DNA of 64,000 bases from Planctomycetota bacterium (lineage in GTDB: Bacteria; Planctomycetota; UBA1135; UBA2386): assembly GCA_016713175.1 (NCBI GenBank), contig JADJPQ010000012.1, positions 276,325-340,324 of the forward strand. The letters are read 5' to 3'. The position numbers and the translations under genes were made by a program. Shown here piece by piece: positions 34,667-41,527 of this stretch; the stretch's first letter is position 1; each line of letters starts with the position of its first letter. The notes beneath the pieces were generated by a model that did no database searches, was not told where the DNA came from, and saw only the letters and a program-made list of their open reading frames with translations.

Positions 34667-35109
34667 GGGGCGGATTCCTGCACAACTCGGTTCTGCTCGA
34701 TCCGATCGAGACTCACTTCGCGCAAGTCGGGGCTGAGGTGTGCCGCGAGTTCATGGTGCGGTCGCGCGAGCTTCTCGGATTCGTCGATCTGTTCGTCGTG
34801 CTGCGAGAGAACCGCATCGCGTGTGAAGCAGAGTTGTCTCCCGATCGGGTGGATCGAGACGTCCAAAAGGCAATCGCGCTGGCCGCCACCCAGTTGCTGA
34901 TCGTCGTTCCGCACCCGCGTCTTCTACGACCGATCCGACGGCGCCTCCGCCTGGCGGCTCAGGCTCCTCCCGGACCCGCGATTCTCGTTCTGACCCTGGG
35001 CGCTGCCCTGCATCACGTTCGGAGTTCTTTCCCTTTGTTTCCCGCCGTGATCCCTGGAATGGACGACAACTGCTGGCTCCAAAGACGGGCCGAGGAGGGG
35101 CGGTCATGA
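34663..35109 (+). CDS. Putative PD-(D/E)xK nuclease partner of the ATPase
   Basis: 148 residues from ATG 34663, overlapping the ATPase stop. 'LGFVDLFVVLRENRIACEAELSPDRVDRDVQKAIALAATQLLIVVPHP' follows the D...ExE pattern and strand order of the C-terminal domain of the ATPase at 15920 ('GRVDVLARRGEETVAIEIETG...'). That suggests a small restriction-like nuclease, although sequence similarity is low. The next gene overlaps by four bases. Confidence 0.55.
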   Translation: MRGGFLHNSVLLDPIETHFAQVGAEVCREFMVRSRELLGFVDLFVVLRENRIACEAELSPDRVDRDVQKAIALAATQLLIVVPHPRLLRPIRRRLRLAAQAPPGPAILVLTLGAALHHVRSSFPLFPAVIPGMDDNCWLQRRAEEGRS

Positions 35110-35330
35110 GGATCTTGTGGCCGAGAGTAGCTGCCGTGGCGCTGGCGATCATCGCGTGCATCGTGCTGGTGCAGCACTGGCACAGCATCGTCTCGTTCAT
35201 CAAGAGCATCGAGAACATCCATCCATCCGCGAGCCCGGAGGAGCAGACCGCTGGTCTCGTCGCCTTCGGCCTTCTCATCATCAGCATCCTTGCGCTCGTT
35301 CGGATCCTCGTCCACCAACCACGGAAGTGA
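35106..35330 (+). CDS. Small membrane protein, two segments
   Basis: 74 residues. Two hydrophobic segments: 'VAAVALAIIACIVLVQHW' and 'LVAFGLLIISILALVRILV'. It overlaps the nuclease-like gene by ATGA and so belongs to the same operon. No family recognised. Confidence 0.6.
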   Translation: MRILWPRVAAVALAIIACIVLVQHWHSIVSFIKSIENIHPSASPEEQTAGLVAFGLLIISILALVRILVHQPRK

Positions 35331-35337
35331 GCGAACC

Positions 35338-35559
35338 ATGACTATGACCTCGGCAACGAAGGCGCGAACTCCGCGAAACCCTCTTGTAGCCATCATGTCC
35401 CCGGACCAGCGCATGCGTCGCGATGCGAAGGCGGCGCTTCGCTACGTCGTGCAAAAGCTCGAAGGAGACAACCTGCGTTCCTTCCTGCAGGAGCTGTCCG
35501 TGCTCTTGGCCAAGTGGCACGCAACGGTGTCGACATCGGAACCGCCATCGGCACGATGA
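35338..35559 (+). CDS. Hypothetical 73-residue protein
   Basis: Start ATG 35338, seven bases after the previous stop. It is basic and helical ('MRRDAKAALRYVVQKLEGDNLRSFLQELSVLLAKWH'). No family recognised. It closes the ATPase operon, followed by 82 bases to the AlpA-like gene. Confidence 0.5.
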   Translation: MTMTSATKARTPRNPLVAIMSPDQRMRRDAKAALRYVVQKLEGDNLRSFLQELSVLLAKWHATVSTSEPPSAR

Positions 35560-35641
35560 GCGCTCACGTACATGCGGCGCGCAAAGCGAACCCGAGCGAC
35601 GGGGTATGACGACCTGTGTTTGCGGTGAAGAGAGCTGACCC

Positions 35642-35866
35642 ATGACGACGTCTCGAACAGAATCGGTGCCGACGCGAACGACGTTGTTGCGTCCGCGAGA
35701 AGCGGCGGAGCTGCTGGCGATCTCGCCCAGGCTGCTCTGGTCTCTGACCCAGCAGGGAGCTGTGAGAGCCGTGAGGTTCGGGCGAACGGTACGGTACGAC
35801 CTGACCGACCTCTTGGCCTGGATCGAGCGTCAGAAGGGACCGAGGACTTCCAACCGCGCGATGTAG
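35642..35866 (+). CDS. AlpA/MerR-like DNA-binding protein (excisionase candidate)
   Basis: 74 residues. A short winged helix of the excisionase type: 'LLRPREAAELLAISPRLLWSLTQQGAVRAVRFGRTVRYDLTDLLAWIERQKG'. Such proteins help the integrase bend attachment DNA during excision or regulate it. It lies 46 bases upstream of the integrase on the same strand. Confidence 0.8.
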   Translation: MTTSRTESVPTRTTLLRPREAAELLAISPRLLWSLTQQGAVRAVRFGRTVRYDLTDLLAWIERQKGPRTSNRAM

Positions 35867-35912
35867 GTGTCACCAGCCACGATCTCGAGCGACTACAGGA
35901 CAACGGTGCAAC

Positions 35913-37382
35913 ATGGCAAGCGTCTTCAAGCGCAGTGGTTCTGGTTCCTGGCTCATCGTCTACTTCGACGCGACCGGCAAGCGCCGCGAGAAGTCCAGCG
36001 GGACTACGGACAAGCAGACCGCGCACCGGATCGCCGCGAAGATCGAGGCCGACGTCGCGCTGCGCCGTGCAGGCGTCATCGATCCGAGCACCGACAAGTT
36101 CTGCGAGGCTGGCCGGCGGCCGATCGCAGAGCACATCGAGGACTACCTGCAGCACTGCGAGGAAGCAGGACAGGCCGAGCGCCACGTGGTCTGCAAGCGC
36201 GCCCACCTCACCAAGCTGGTCGAAGGCACCAAGGCAGTCAAGCTGTCCGACCTGTCGCCCCAGCGCGTGACGAGCCATCTCCACGACCTGAAGAAGCTGG
36301 GCAAGGCAGCACGAACGTTGAACGCATGCAGAGCGACTGTGCTAGCGTTCATGCAGTGGTGCTGGAAGCAGGAGCGGGTCGCCGAAAACCGGCTGGGCAT
36401 TGTTGCACGATTCGACGAGCGACGAGACCGGCGACGCGAGCGCCGAGCGTTGACGATGGAAGAAGTTCTGCGCCTGTTCGAGACCACCCGCGAACGCGGT
36501 GAGGTGACCGGTGATCGCTGGGTCTCGAGGGAGGCGTTCTACGTCGTGTCGCTGTTGACGGGACTTCGGCGGAGCGAGATGAAGGGCCTCACCTGGGGCG
36601 ATGTGCATCTCGACGAGGGCTTCTTGACGGTTCGCGCCGAGGTGAGCAAGGCGAAGCGCGAAGACCAGCTACCGCTACATCCGCAGGTGATCGAAACGCT
36701 CCGTGCGATCCAGCCGACGGACACCAAGCCCACCGATCGGGTGTTCCCGACACTCCCGACGATCCGCACGGTCTACCAGGACTTCGCCCGAGCCGGGATC
36801 AAACAGCGCGATGAGCAGGGGCGAGTCGTCGACCTGCATGCCCTGCGCACCACGCTGGCGACCGAGCTGGCCAGACGTGGCGTGGCGCCGCAGCTTGCTC
36901 AGCAACTCCTCCGGCACAAGGACTCACGCACGACGTTGACGCGCTACACGGGCCTCGGCTGGAAGGATGCGGCTTCCGCCGTCGGGCAGATCCCAACACT
37001 TGGTGCTGGGGTGCTGGGGCAGGAAGGTGGAGCGTCAGCGCGGAGGCTGATGGCTGACAGTACCCAGCAGATTCCCCAGCACTCGGAGTGCGTTTCGGTG
37101 CCGGACGACGCGAAGTCGTGCGACGAGGAGCCAGACGACTCGGAGTCGGAGAACGGTTCGAAGCTCTTGCCTTGCGCGAACCTGTGCGAGAAGATGCCGC
37201 TCGCTGCGACGAGCAGCGAAACACCACGCGGGTGTAGTTCAGCGGTAGAACGTCAGCTTCCCAAGCTGAATGTCGTGGGTTCGATCCCCATCACCCGCTC
37301 CATTCGTTCTTGTTTCCTCCCAGGCACTTGGGCACTTCGCCTTTTCGCGGCGAACGCACTGGTCACCTCTGAACTGCTGTAG
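35913..37382 (+). CDS. Element 1 integrase (tyrosine recombinase), C-terminus exchanged by integration
   Basis: 489 residues as integrated. Catalytic residues are R219 ('TGLRRSEMKGL'), H309xxR312 ('LHALRTT'), H335 and Y345 ('RYTGLGW'). A loose acidic tail follows, and from residue 439 the frame reads through the tRNA-Gly gene ('GCSSAVERQLPKLNVVGSIPITRS') and stops at 37382, in element 2. In the excised circle the frame would instead continue into 12249-12529, giving 544 residues. Integration therefore gives the enzyme a new C-terminus. The catalytic core is intact in both forms. Confidence 0.88.
   Translation: MASVFKRSGSGSWLIVYFDATGKRREKSSGTTDKQTAHRIAAKIEADVALRRAGVIDPSTDKFCEAGRRPIAEHIEDYLQHCEEAGQAERHVVCKRAHLTKLVEGTKAVKLSDLSPQRVTSHLHDLKKLGKAARTLNACRATVLAFMQWCWKQERVAENRLGIVARFDERRDRRRERRALTMEEVLRLFETTRERGEVTGDRWVSREAFYVVSLLTGLRRSEMKGLTWGDVHLDEGFLTVRAEVSKAKREDQLPLHPQVIETLRAIQPTDTKPTDRVFPTLPTIRTVYQDFARAGIKQRDEQGRVVDLHALRTTLATELARRGVAPQLAQQLLRHKDSRTTLTRYTGLGWKDAASAVGQIPTLGAGVLGQEGGASARRLMADSTQQIPQHSECVSVPDDAKSCDEEPDDSESENGSKLLPCANLCEKMPLAATSSETPRGCSSAVERQLPKLNVVGSIPITRSIRSCFLPGTWALRLFAANALVTSELL
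37228..37299 (+). tRNA. tRNA-Gly (anticodon CCC)
   Basis: 72 bases with encoded CCA at 37300-37302. The acceptor stem GCGGGTG pairs with CACCCGC; the anticodon stem CAGC/GCTG encloses the loop TTCCCAA (anticodon CCC); the T arm is GTGGG/TTCGATC/CCCAT-like. It is the only complete copy in the window. The 5' half equals 12210-12248, and the part from 37258 to 37305 equals 58262-58309. It lies inside the integrase reading frame, with no clear own promoter; an inverted repeat CGCTGC/GCAGCG (37202-37218) stands just upstream. It may be expressed from the integrase transcript. Confidence 0.92.
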
Positions 37383-37405
37383 GAATACAGCAGGAGGACT
37401 GCTGT
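37374..37405. promoter_or_regulatory. CTGCTGTA operator at the element 2 integrase start
   Basis: CTGCTGTA (37374-37381), four bases, then TACAGCAG (37386-37393) make a perfect inverted repeat. A third partial site CTGCTGT covers 37399-37405, over the start codon. The right arm runs into the CAGGAGG ribosome-binding site, so a bound protein would block integrase expression. The same half-sites lie at 58090-58126, before the putative regulator at the other end of the element. Confidence 0.65.
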
Positions 37406-38669
37406 GAAGCCCAAGAAGCTGCGCGTCCCCGCGCCGGTCCACCACCGGCCGAGCGGTCAGGACGTCGTGTTCCTCCGCGATGCCGAAGGCCGGCGTCGCA
37501 TGATCTACCTCGGCGAGCACGGTTCCACCCAAGCCGCCCGCCGCTACCGGGAGGTCCTCGCCGAACACCTCGCCGGCAAGCCGGTGACCACCGCCACGAG
37601 GCGGCAGGGGGAAGCGAGCGCGTGGCCAACCGTGGCGCAGCTGTGCGCTGCGTTCCTCCTCGACGCCGAGCGCTACTACGTCGACGCTGCCGGCCGCCGC
37701 TCGCGCGAGGTCGACAACTTCCGCCTCGCGCTGCGGGCCTTGCTGCACCTGCACCGCGACACACCCACCGACCGGTTCACGATCAACGACCTCATCGAGG
37801 TCCGCCAGGCCCTGATCGACGGCGAATACGGCTACCAGGCCGGCAAGTCCGGGCGGCGAGAAGGGGTCGGCGGCCGAAAGCGCAGCCGCACCTACATCAA
37901 CGCCACCGTTCGGCGCATCAAGCAGGTGTTCCGCTGGGGCACCGAACGGCGGATGGTGCCGGGTTTGGCCTGGCACGAGTTGTCCGCGCTGCGCAGCCTG
38001 CCCATCGGTCGGTGCGCCGCCCGCGAAACCGAGCCTGTCGAGGCGGTGCCCTGGAGCATGGTCGAGCCAGTGCTGGAACACCTGCCGGGGCCGCTGGCAG
38101 CGTGCGTGCGATTGCAATGGTGCACCGGCATGCGCCCGTCCGAGGCGCTGCAGATCCGCATGGGCGACATCGACCGCAGCGGCGACGTGTGGCTCTACAC
38201 GATCAAGAACCACAAGAACATCTGGCGCGGCCAGCAACGGATCGTGGCGCTCGGGCCGGAGGCGCAAGCAATCCTGAAGCCGCTGCTCCGTGTGGACGGC
38301 GGCTTCCTGATCTCTCCCCGCGATGCCGCCGCGGAACAGAAGGCGGAGAAGCGGGCCGCGCGGCAGACCCCGCTGACGCCGAGCCAGCGGGCGCGGGACG
38401 AGCGAAACGCGGCGAAGGAGCCGGCAGTCGGCGACCACTACGGGCTCGACGCCTACCGCAAGGCCATCCACCGGGCCTGCGACCAGGCCGGGATCGCGCG
38501 CTGGTCACCGCACCGGCTCCGGCACGCGAAGGGCACAGAATTGGCGCGCACCGAGGGCATCGAAGTCGCCCGGATCGCCCTCGGACACAAGGACGATCGG
38601 GTCACTCGGCGGTATACCGTCGGTGCCGAGCTTGATCTTGCGATCTCCATCGCCAGGAGAAACGGGTGA
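37404..38669 (+). CDS. Element 2 integrase (tyrosine recombinase)
   Basis: 421 residues from a GTG start at 37404, six bases after CAGGAGG. Catalytic residues are R244 ('TGMRPSEALQI'), H370xxR373 ('SPHRLRHAKG'), H395 ('LGHKDDRVT') and Y404. The N-terminus ('VFLRDAEGRRRMIYLGEHGS') is an arm-binding-like part. It lies about 100 bases from the tRNA, the usual place for an integrase that uses it. It is unlike the element 1 integrase and does not overlap the tRNA. Confidence 0.88.
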   Translation: MKPKKLRVPAPVHHRPSGQDVVFLRDAEGRRRMIYLGEHGSTQAARRYREVLAEHLAGKPVTTATRRQGEASAWPTVAQLCAAFLLDAERYYVDAAGRRSREVDNFRLALRALLHLHRDTPTDRFTINDLIEVRQALIDGEYGYQAGKSGRREGVGGRKRSRTYINATVRRIKQVFRWGTERRMVPGLAWHELSALRSLPIGRCAARETEPVEAVPWSMVEPVLEHLPGPLAACVRLQWCTGMRPSEALQIRMGDIDRSGDVWLYTIKNHKNIWRGQQRIVALGPEAQAILKPLLRVDGGFLISPRDAAAEQKAEKRAARQTPLTPSQRARDERNAAKEPAVGDHYGLDAYRKAIHRACDQAGIARWSPHRLRHAKGTELARTEGIEVARIALGHKDDRVTRRYTVGAELDLAISIARRNG

Positions 38670-38833
38670 GCGTTCGCCTACCTTCGGTGCCGGCTGATCG
38701 GCCGATCCACGTCGGGGTGAGGCAGACCAAGCGACTCACTCATACACAACATCTTGCCGCGGGTGCGACAGTTCAGCACAATCACAGCGGCGCACATTGA
38801 GCGCAAGGATGCGCTTGCGCCGCCTCTACTTCC

Positions 38834-40423
38834 ATGGCCAAAATGCGACCGAGCATCCTCTCCGAGGAGATCCTCCGCGACCCGTTCAGGGGTGCGGAAC
38901 GACGCTTCTTCGAGGCAGCCACGGCGCTGCCCAGTTCGTGGACGGTGCTTTACGGAGTCCCCTGGGTGTCGCGCGGACTCGGCGCAGGGAATCGCGAGGG
39001 CGAAGCGGACTTCGTGATCATCGGCCCTGACGTTGGGCTGGTTGTCGTGGAGATCAAGGGTGGCCGGGTCGGGTGCGACGACCGCGGGTGGTACACCGTG
39101 GATCGACATGAACGTCGTCACCCGATCAAGAACCCATTTGAACAGTCTCAACGGTCCAAGCATCAGATTCTCGCCTACCTGAAGGAACAGCCGGGCCTCG
39201 GCAACTTGTGGCTTCCCCTCAGCCACGCGGTTTGCTTTCCCGACGTCCTTTCGCGCGATATTCCGCGACTGCCGGAGGGACCGCCTGAACTGGCAATCGG
39301 GCACGAAGATATCGGAAACTTGGCCAAGGCTCTCAGGAAAGCGTCAACATTGTTCAACGAAGACCCGCGACTTGAAGCACACGTGTGCTCGCGAATTGCC
39401 GATTGCCTGAAACCAAGCTTTCACATGCCAGGACGTTGGTCTGTAGTGGCGAAGCAACAACGGGAGATTCTAGATCGCCTAACCGCAGAACAGTCCGACA
39501 TCTTGAGCGCAATCGAAGGCCATCCAAGGATCGGCCTGACCGGCCCAGCGGGTAGCGGGAAAACGCTCATAGCGGCCCGATGGGCCCGTGATCAAATCAG
39601 GAACAACGAACAGGTTTTGGTCTCGGTTCCTGGAACACTGTTAGTCGAATACTATCAGACCCTGCTCCCGGAAGCGAAGGCATCCGACATCGTCCCCCAC
39701 AACATGATCAAGCAGTTGGTGGGCGCTTCGTGGACCAGGGTCGTTATCGACGAGGCTCAGGATCTTAGCCTCGAAGCATGGGACTACATCGAATCAAGCC
39801 TAGCGTGCGATACATCCCGACAGCTCGTCGTCGTGTACGACGAGAACCAGAGGTTGCGACAAAAAGACTCGTTCTACCTCCCGGACAGACTTTTCAGCGC
39901 GCGGCTTCCACGCATCATCCGTAACACACAGCAAATTGCAAGGCTATCAACGCGCTTCTTCAGGGATGGTGGTGCGCGGAGGCCGTTGATCGACGGCCCA
40001 GAGGGGCCAGATGTGATTTCAGTGCAGTCCAACGACCCTCGGAACGTGGGCAACGAAGTTGCAAAGCTCGTCTTGCGTCTCGTGAACGAGGAGGGATTTG
40101 AATATAAAGACATTGTTGTTCTTCATGCGCATGGACGCGGCGCCGATATTAGGAAAGGCGGCGTGCAATTCAAAGGCATATCGTTCAGAGCCATTGGGTT
40201 GGTGTGGCGAGACGCATCAAAGCACCCGATGGTCGCCTGTGGCTCGGTTGGCTCATTCTTGGGCATGGAGAGCCCCGTTGTCATTCTGGCTGATATTGAT
40301 GGCGCGCTGGACAACGACCTTGTGGAGGCTTGTTACGTAGGTGCTTCGCGCGCAAGATGTGTGCTGGGGCTCGTTGCCTCACAGGAAACTCTGGGCCGGG
40401 TATCAAGCCTCTCCGACGGGTGA
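38834..40423 (+). CDS. NERD nuclease-UvrD-like helicase protein
   Basis: 529 residues. The N-terminal NERD domain has 'EGEADFVIIGPDVGLVVVEIKGG' (D...ExK). A superfamily 1 helicase-like part follows with Walker A 'GPAGSGKTLIA', Walker B 'RVVIDEAQDLS' and 'VYDENQRL', ending with 'ESPVVILADID...CYVGASRARCVLGL', as in UvrD helicases. Nuclease-helicase proteins of this kind occur in phage defence. It stands alone between the integrase and the restriction island. Confidence 0.8.
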   Translation: MAKMRPSILSEEILRDPFRGAERRFFEAATALPSSWTVLYGVPWVSRGLGAGNREGEADFVIIGPDVGLVVVEIKGGRVGCDDRGWYTVDRHERRHPIKNPFEQSQRSKHQILAYLKEQPGLGNLWLPLSHAVCFPDVLSRDIPRLPEGPPELAIGHEDIGNLAKALRKASTLFNEDPRLEAHVCSRIADCLKPSFHMPGRWSVVAKQQREILDRLTAEQSDILSAIEGHPRIGLTGPAGSGKTLIAARWARDQIRNNEQVLVSVPGTLLVEYYQTLLPEAKASDIVPHNMIKQLVGASWTRVVIDEAQDLSLEAWDYIESSLACDTSRQLVVVYDENQRLRQKDSFYLPDRLFSARLPRIIRNTQQIARLSTRFFRDGGARRPLIDGPEGPDVISVQSNDPRNVGNEVAKLVLRLVNEEGFEYKDIVVLHAHGRGADIRKGGVQFKGISFRAIGLVWRDASKHPMVACGSVGSFLGMESPVVILADIDGALDNDLVEACYVGASRARCVLGLVASQETLGRVSSLSDG

Positions 40424-40588
40424 GCAACGACATGCGATTGAACGACCTGGCGCCGCCGGCCGAACACCGCTCATCAACAACTCAAATCCATAGTTGAACG
40501 CAAGCTCGCCGCGTTCCCCGCTTGCGGTGGCCCCCCAAGGCACCGTCACTCTTCGGTCGCTGTCCACCAAACCGGAAGGTAGGTAACC

Positions 40589-41527
40589 CTACACCAGCCT
40601 AATAGCGCCCCTATCGACGGCGGCGCCCACCAAAGCGTCCGTGACCAGCGACACTGGAATACCTTCGTGTTTCAGCAGAACAGCGAGCTTCTTCTTTACG
40701 CGGTGCCGGGGAACCTGACGAGGGCCAGCCTTGTCTTTCAGATAGCTGCACAGGGCCGCTTCCGCGGCGAGAGTCCCCGACACTTCCGCGTCTACGATCT
40801 GGACGAGGCGAAGGCAAACCTGCGTCAAGCCAACAACGCCCCGCAAGCTGAGCGCAACAGGAACACCGAGGACTGGCGCCGAATGCTGCGGAACCTCCTT
40901 CACACCCATTAGGCCCGGCTGCGCGTGAGGCAACCAGTCCCCATAGGCGTTGCACAGACCTGTTGAGACGAGGCCACCGTCATGAGCGAGGCAGTTGCGA
41001 GCCTCCTTGAAAAACCGATAGCACCGCATCAAGGGCTCAAGCCGTGACGTGTTGTAGAACGCCTGGGCCTTGTACCCGGGCTCGACACTCCCTTGCATTG
41101 GTCCCGAGACATGGCTCCGCATAGAGTTGACGGCATCAACGACGTTTCGCTTCCCCGCCCATGTCTGCAGCTCCTTCTCCAGAGCTGGGCGGCCGAAGGT
41201 CAAAGCCAAGCTCTTGCACCACGCCTCGAAATGCGCGCAGATGTTGACGAGCAGTATGCGCGCAAACTCTTCCTGCTGTGCTTCCCACGTGTTGTCGATA
41301 CAGGCACGTCTTAGGTTTGCCCCTCGAACTCCGCTCCCTTCACAGAACCTCGCCTGCAGCAATTCGTTCCTGGCATCTGGAATCACATTGCAGAACCCAC
41401 CAACCTGCCATCGAAGATTCCAGAGCGCGGTCGCTGCAGGCCACACGAAGTCAAACAAGTGAGTCTTGGCGCTCGCGAAGCTGCGTGATGCCGGCATGAT
41501 AGGTTTGACTGCCATGAGTTCCCTCAC
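40589..41527 (-). CDS. HEPN-like protein coupled to hsdR
   Basis: About 312 residues. The start GTG at 41527 overlaps the hsdR stop (GTGA); ATG at 41515 is an alternative. The centre contains 'FFKEARNCLAHDGG', an Rx4H motif preceding a DG, the mark of HEPN ribonucleases. The flanking region ('FARILLVNICAHFEAWCKSLAL') is helical, as in HEPN folds. The C-terminal part is not recognised. As last gene in a restriction operon it may be a backup RNase that stops growth if restriction fails. Confidence 0.6.
   Translation of the reverse strand: MRELMAVKPIMPASRSFASAKTHLFDFVWPAATALWNLRWQVGGFCNVIPDARNELLQARFCEGSGVRGANLRRACIDNTWEAQQEEFARILLVNICAHFEAWCKSLALTFGRPALEKELQTWAGKRNVVDAVNSMRSHVSGPMQGSVEPGYKAQAFYNTSRLEPLMRCYRFFKEARNCLAHDGGLVSTGLCNAYGDWLPHAQPGLMGVKEVPQHSAPVLGVPVALSLRGVVGLTQVCLRLVQIVDAEVSGTLAAEAALCSYLKDKAGPRQVPRHRVKKKLAVLLKHEGIPVSLVTDALVGAAVDRGAIRLV

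Larger units (their letters stand above)
12240..37266. mobile_element. Integrative element 1 (about 25 kb) in tRNA-Gly
   Basis: It is bounded by the core TTCCCAAGC at 12240-12248 and 37258-37266. It carries its integrase at the right end (35913), an AlpA-like DNA-binding protein beside it, and a cargo of putative defence genes: Mrr-TPR, HerA-nucleases, TIR cluster, FRG, Dnd. Its right end supplies a perfect copy of the tRNA 5' half, which is also the 3' part of its integrase gene. Its left end holds the integrase C-terminal codons. Boundaries come directly from the repeated sequence; mobility is inferred. Confidence 0.85.
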
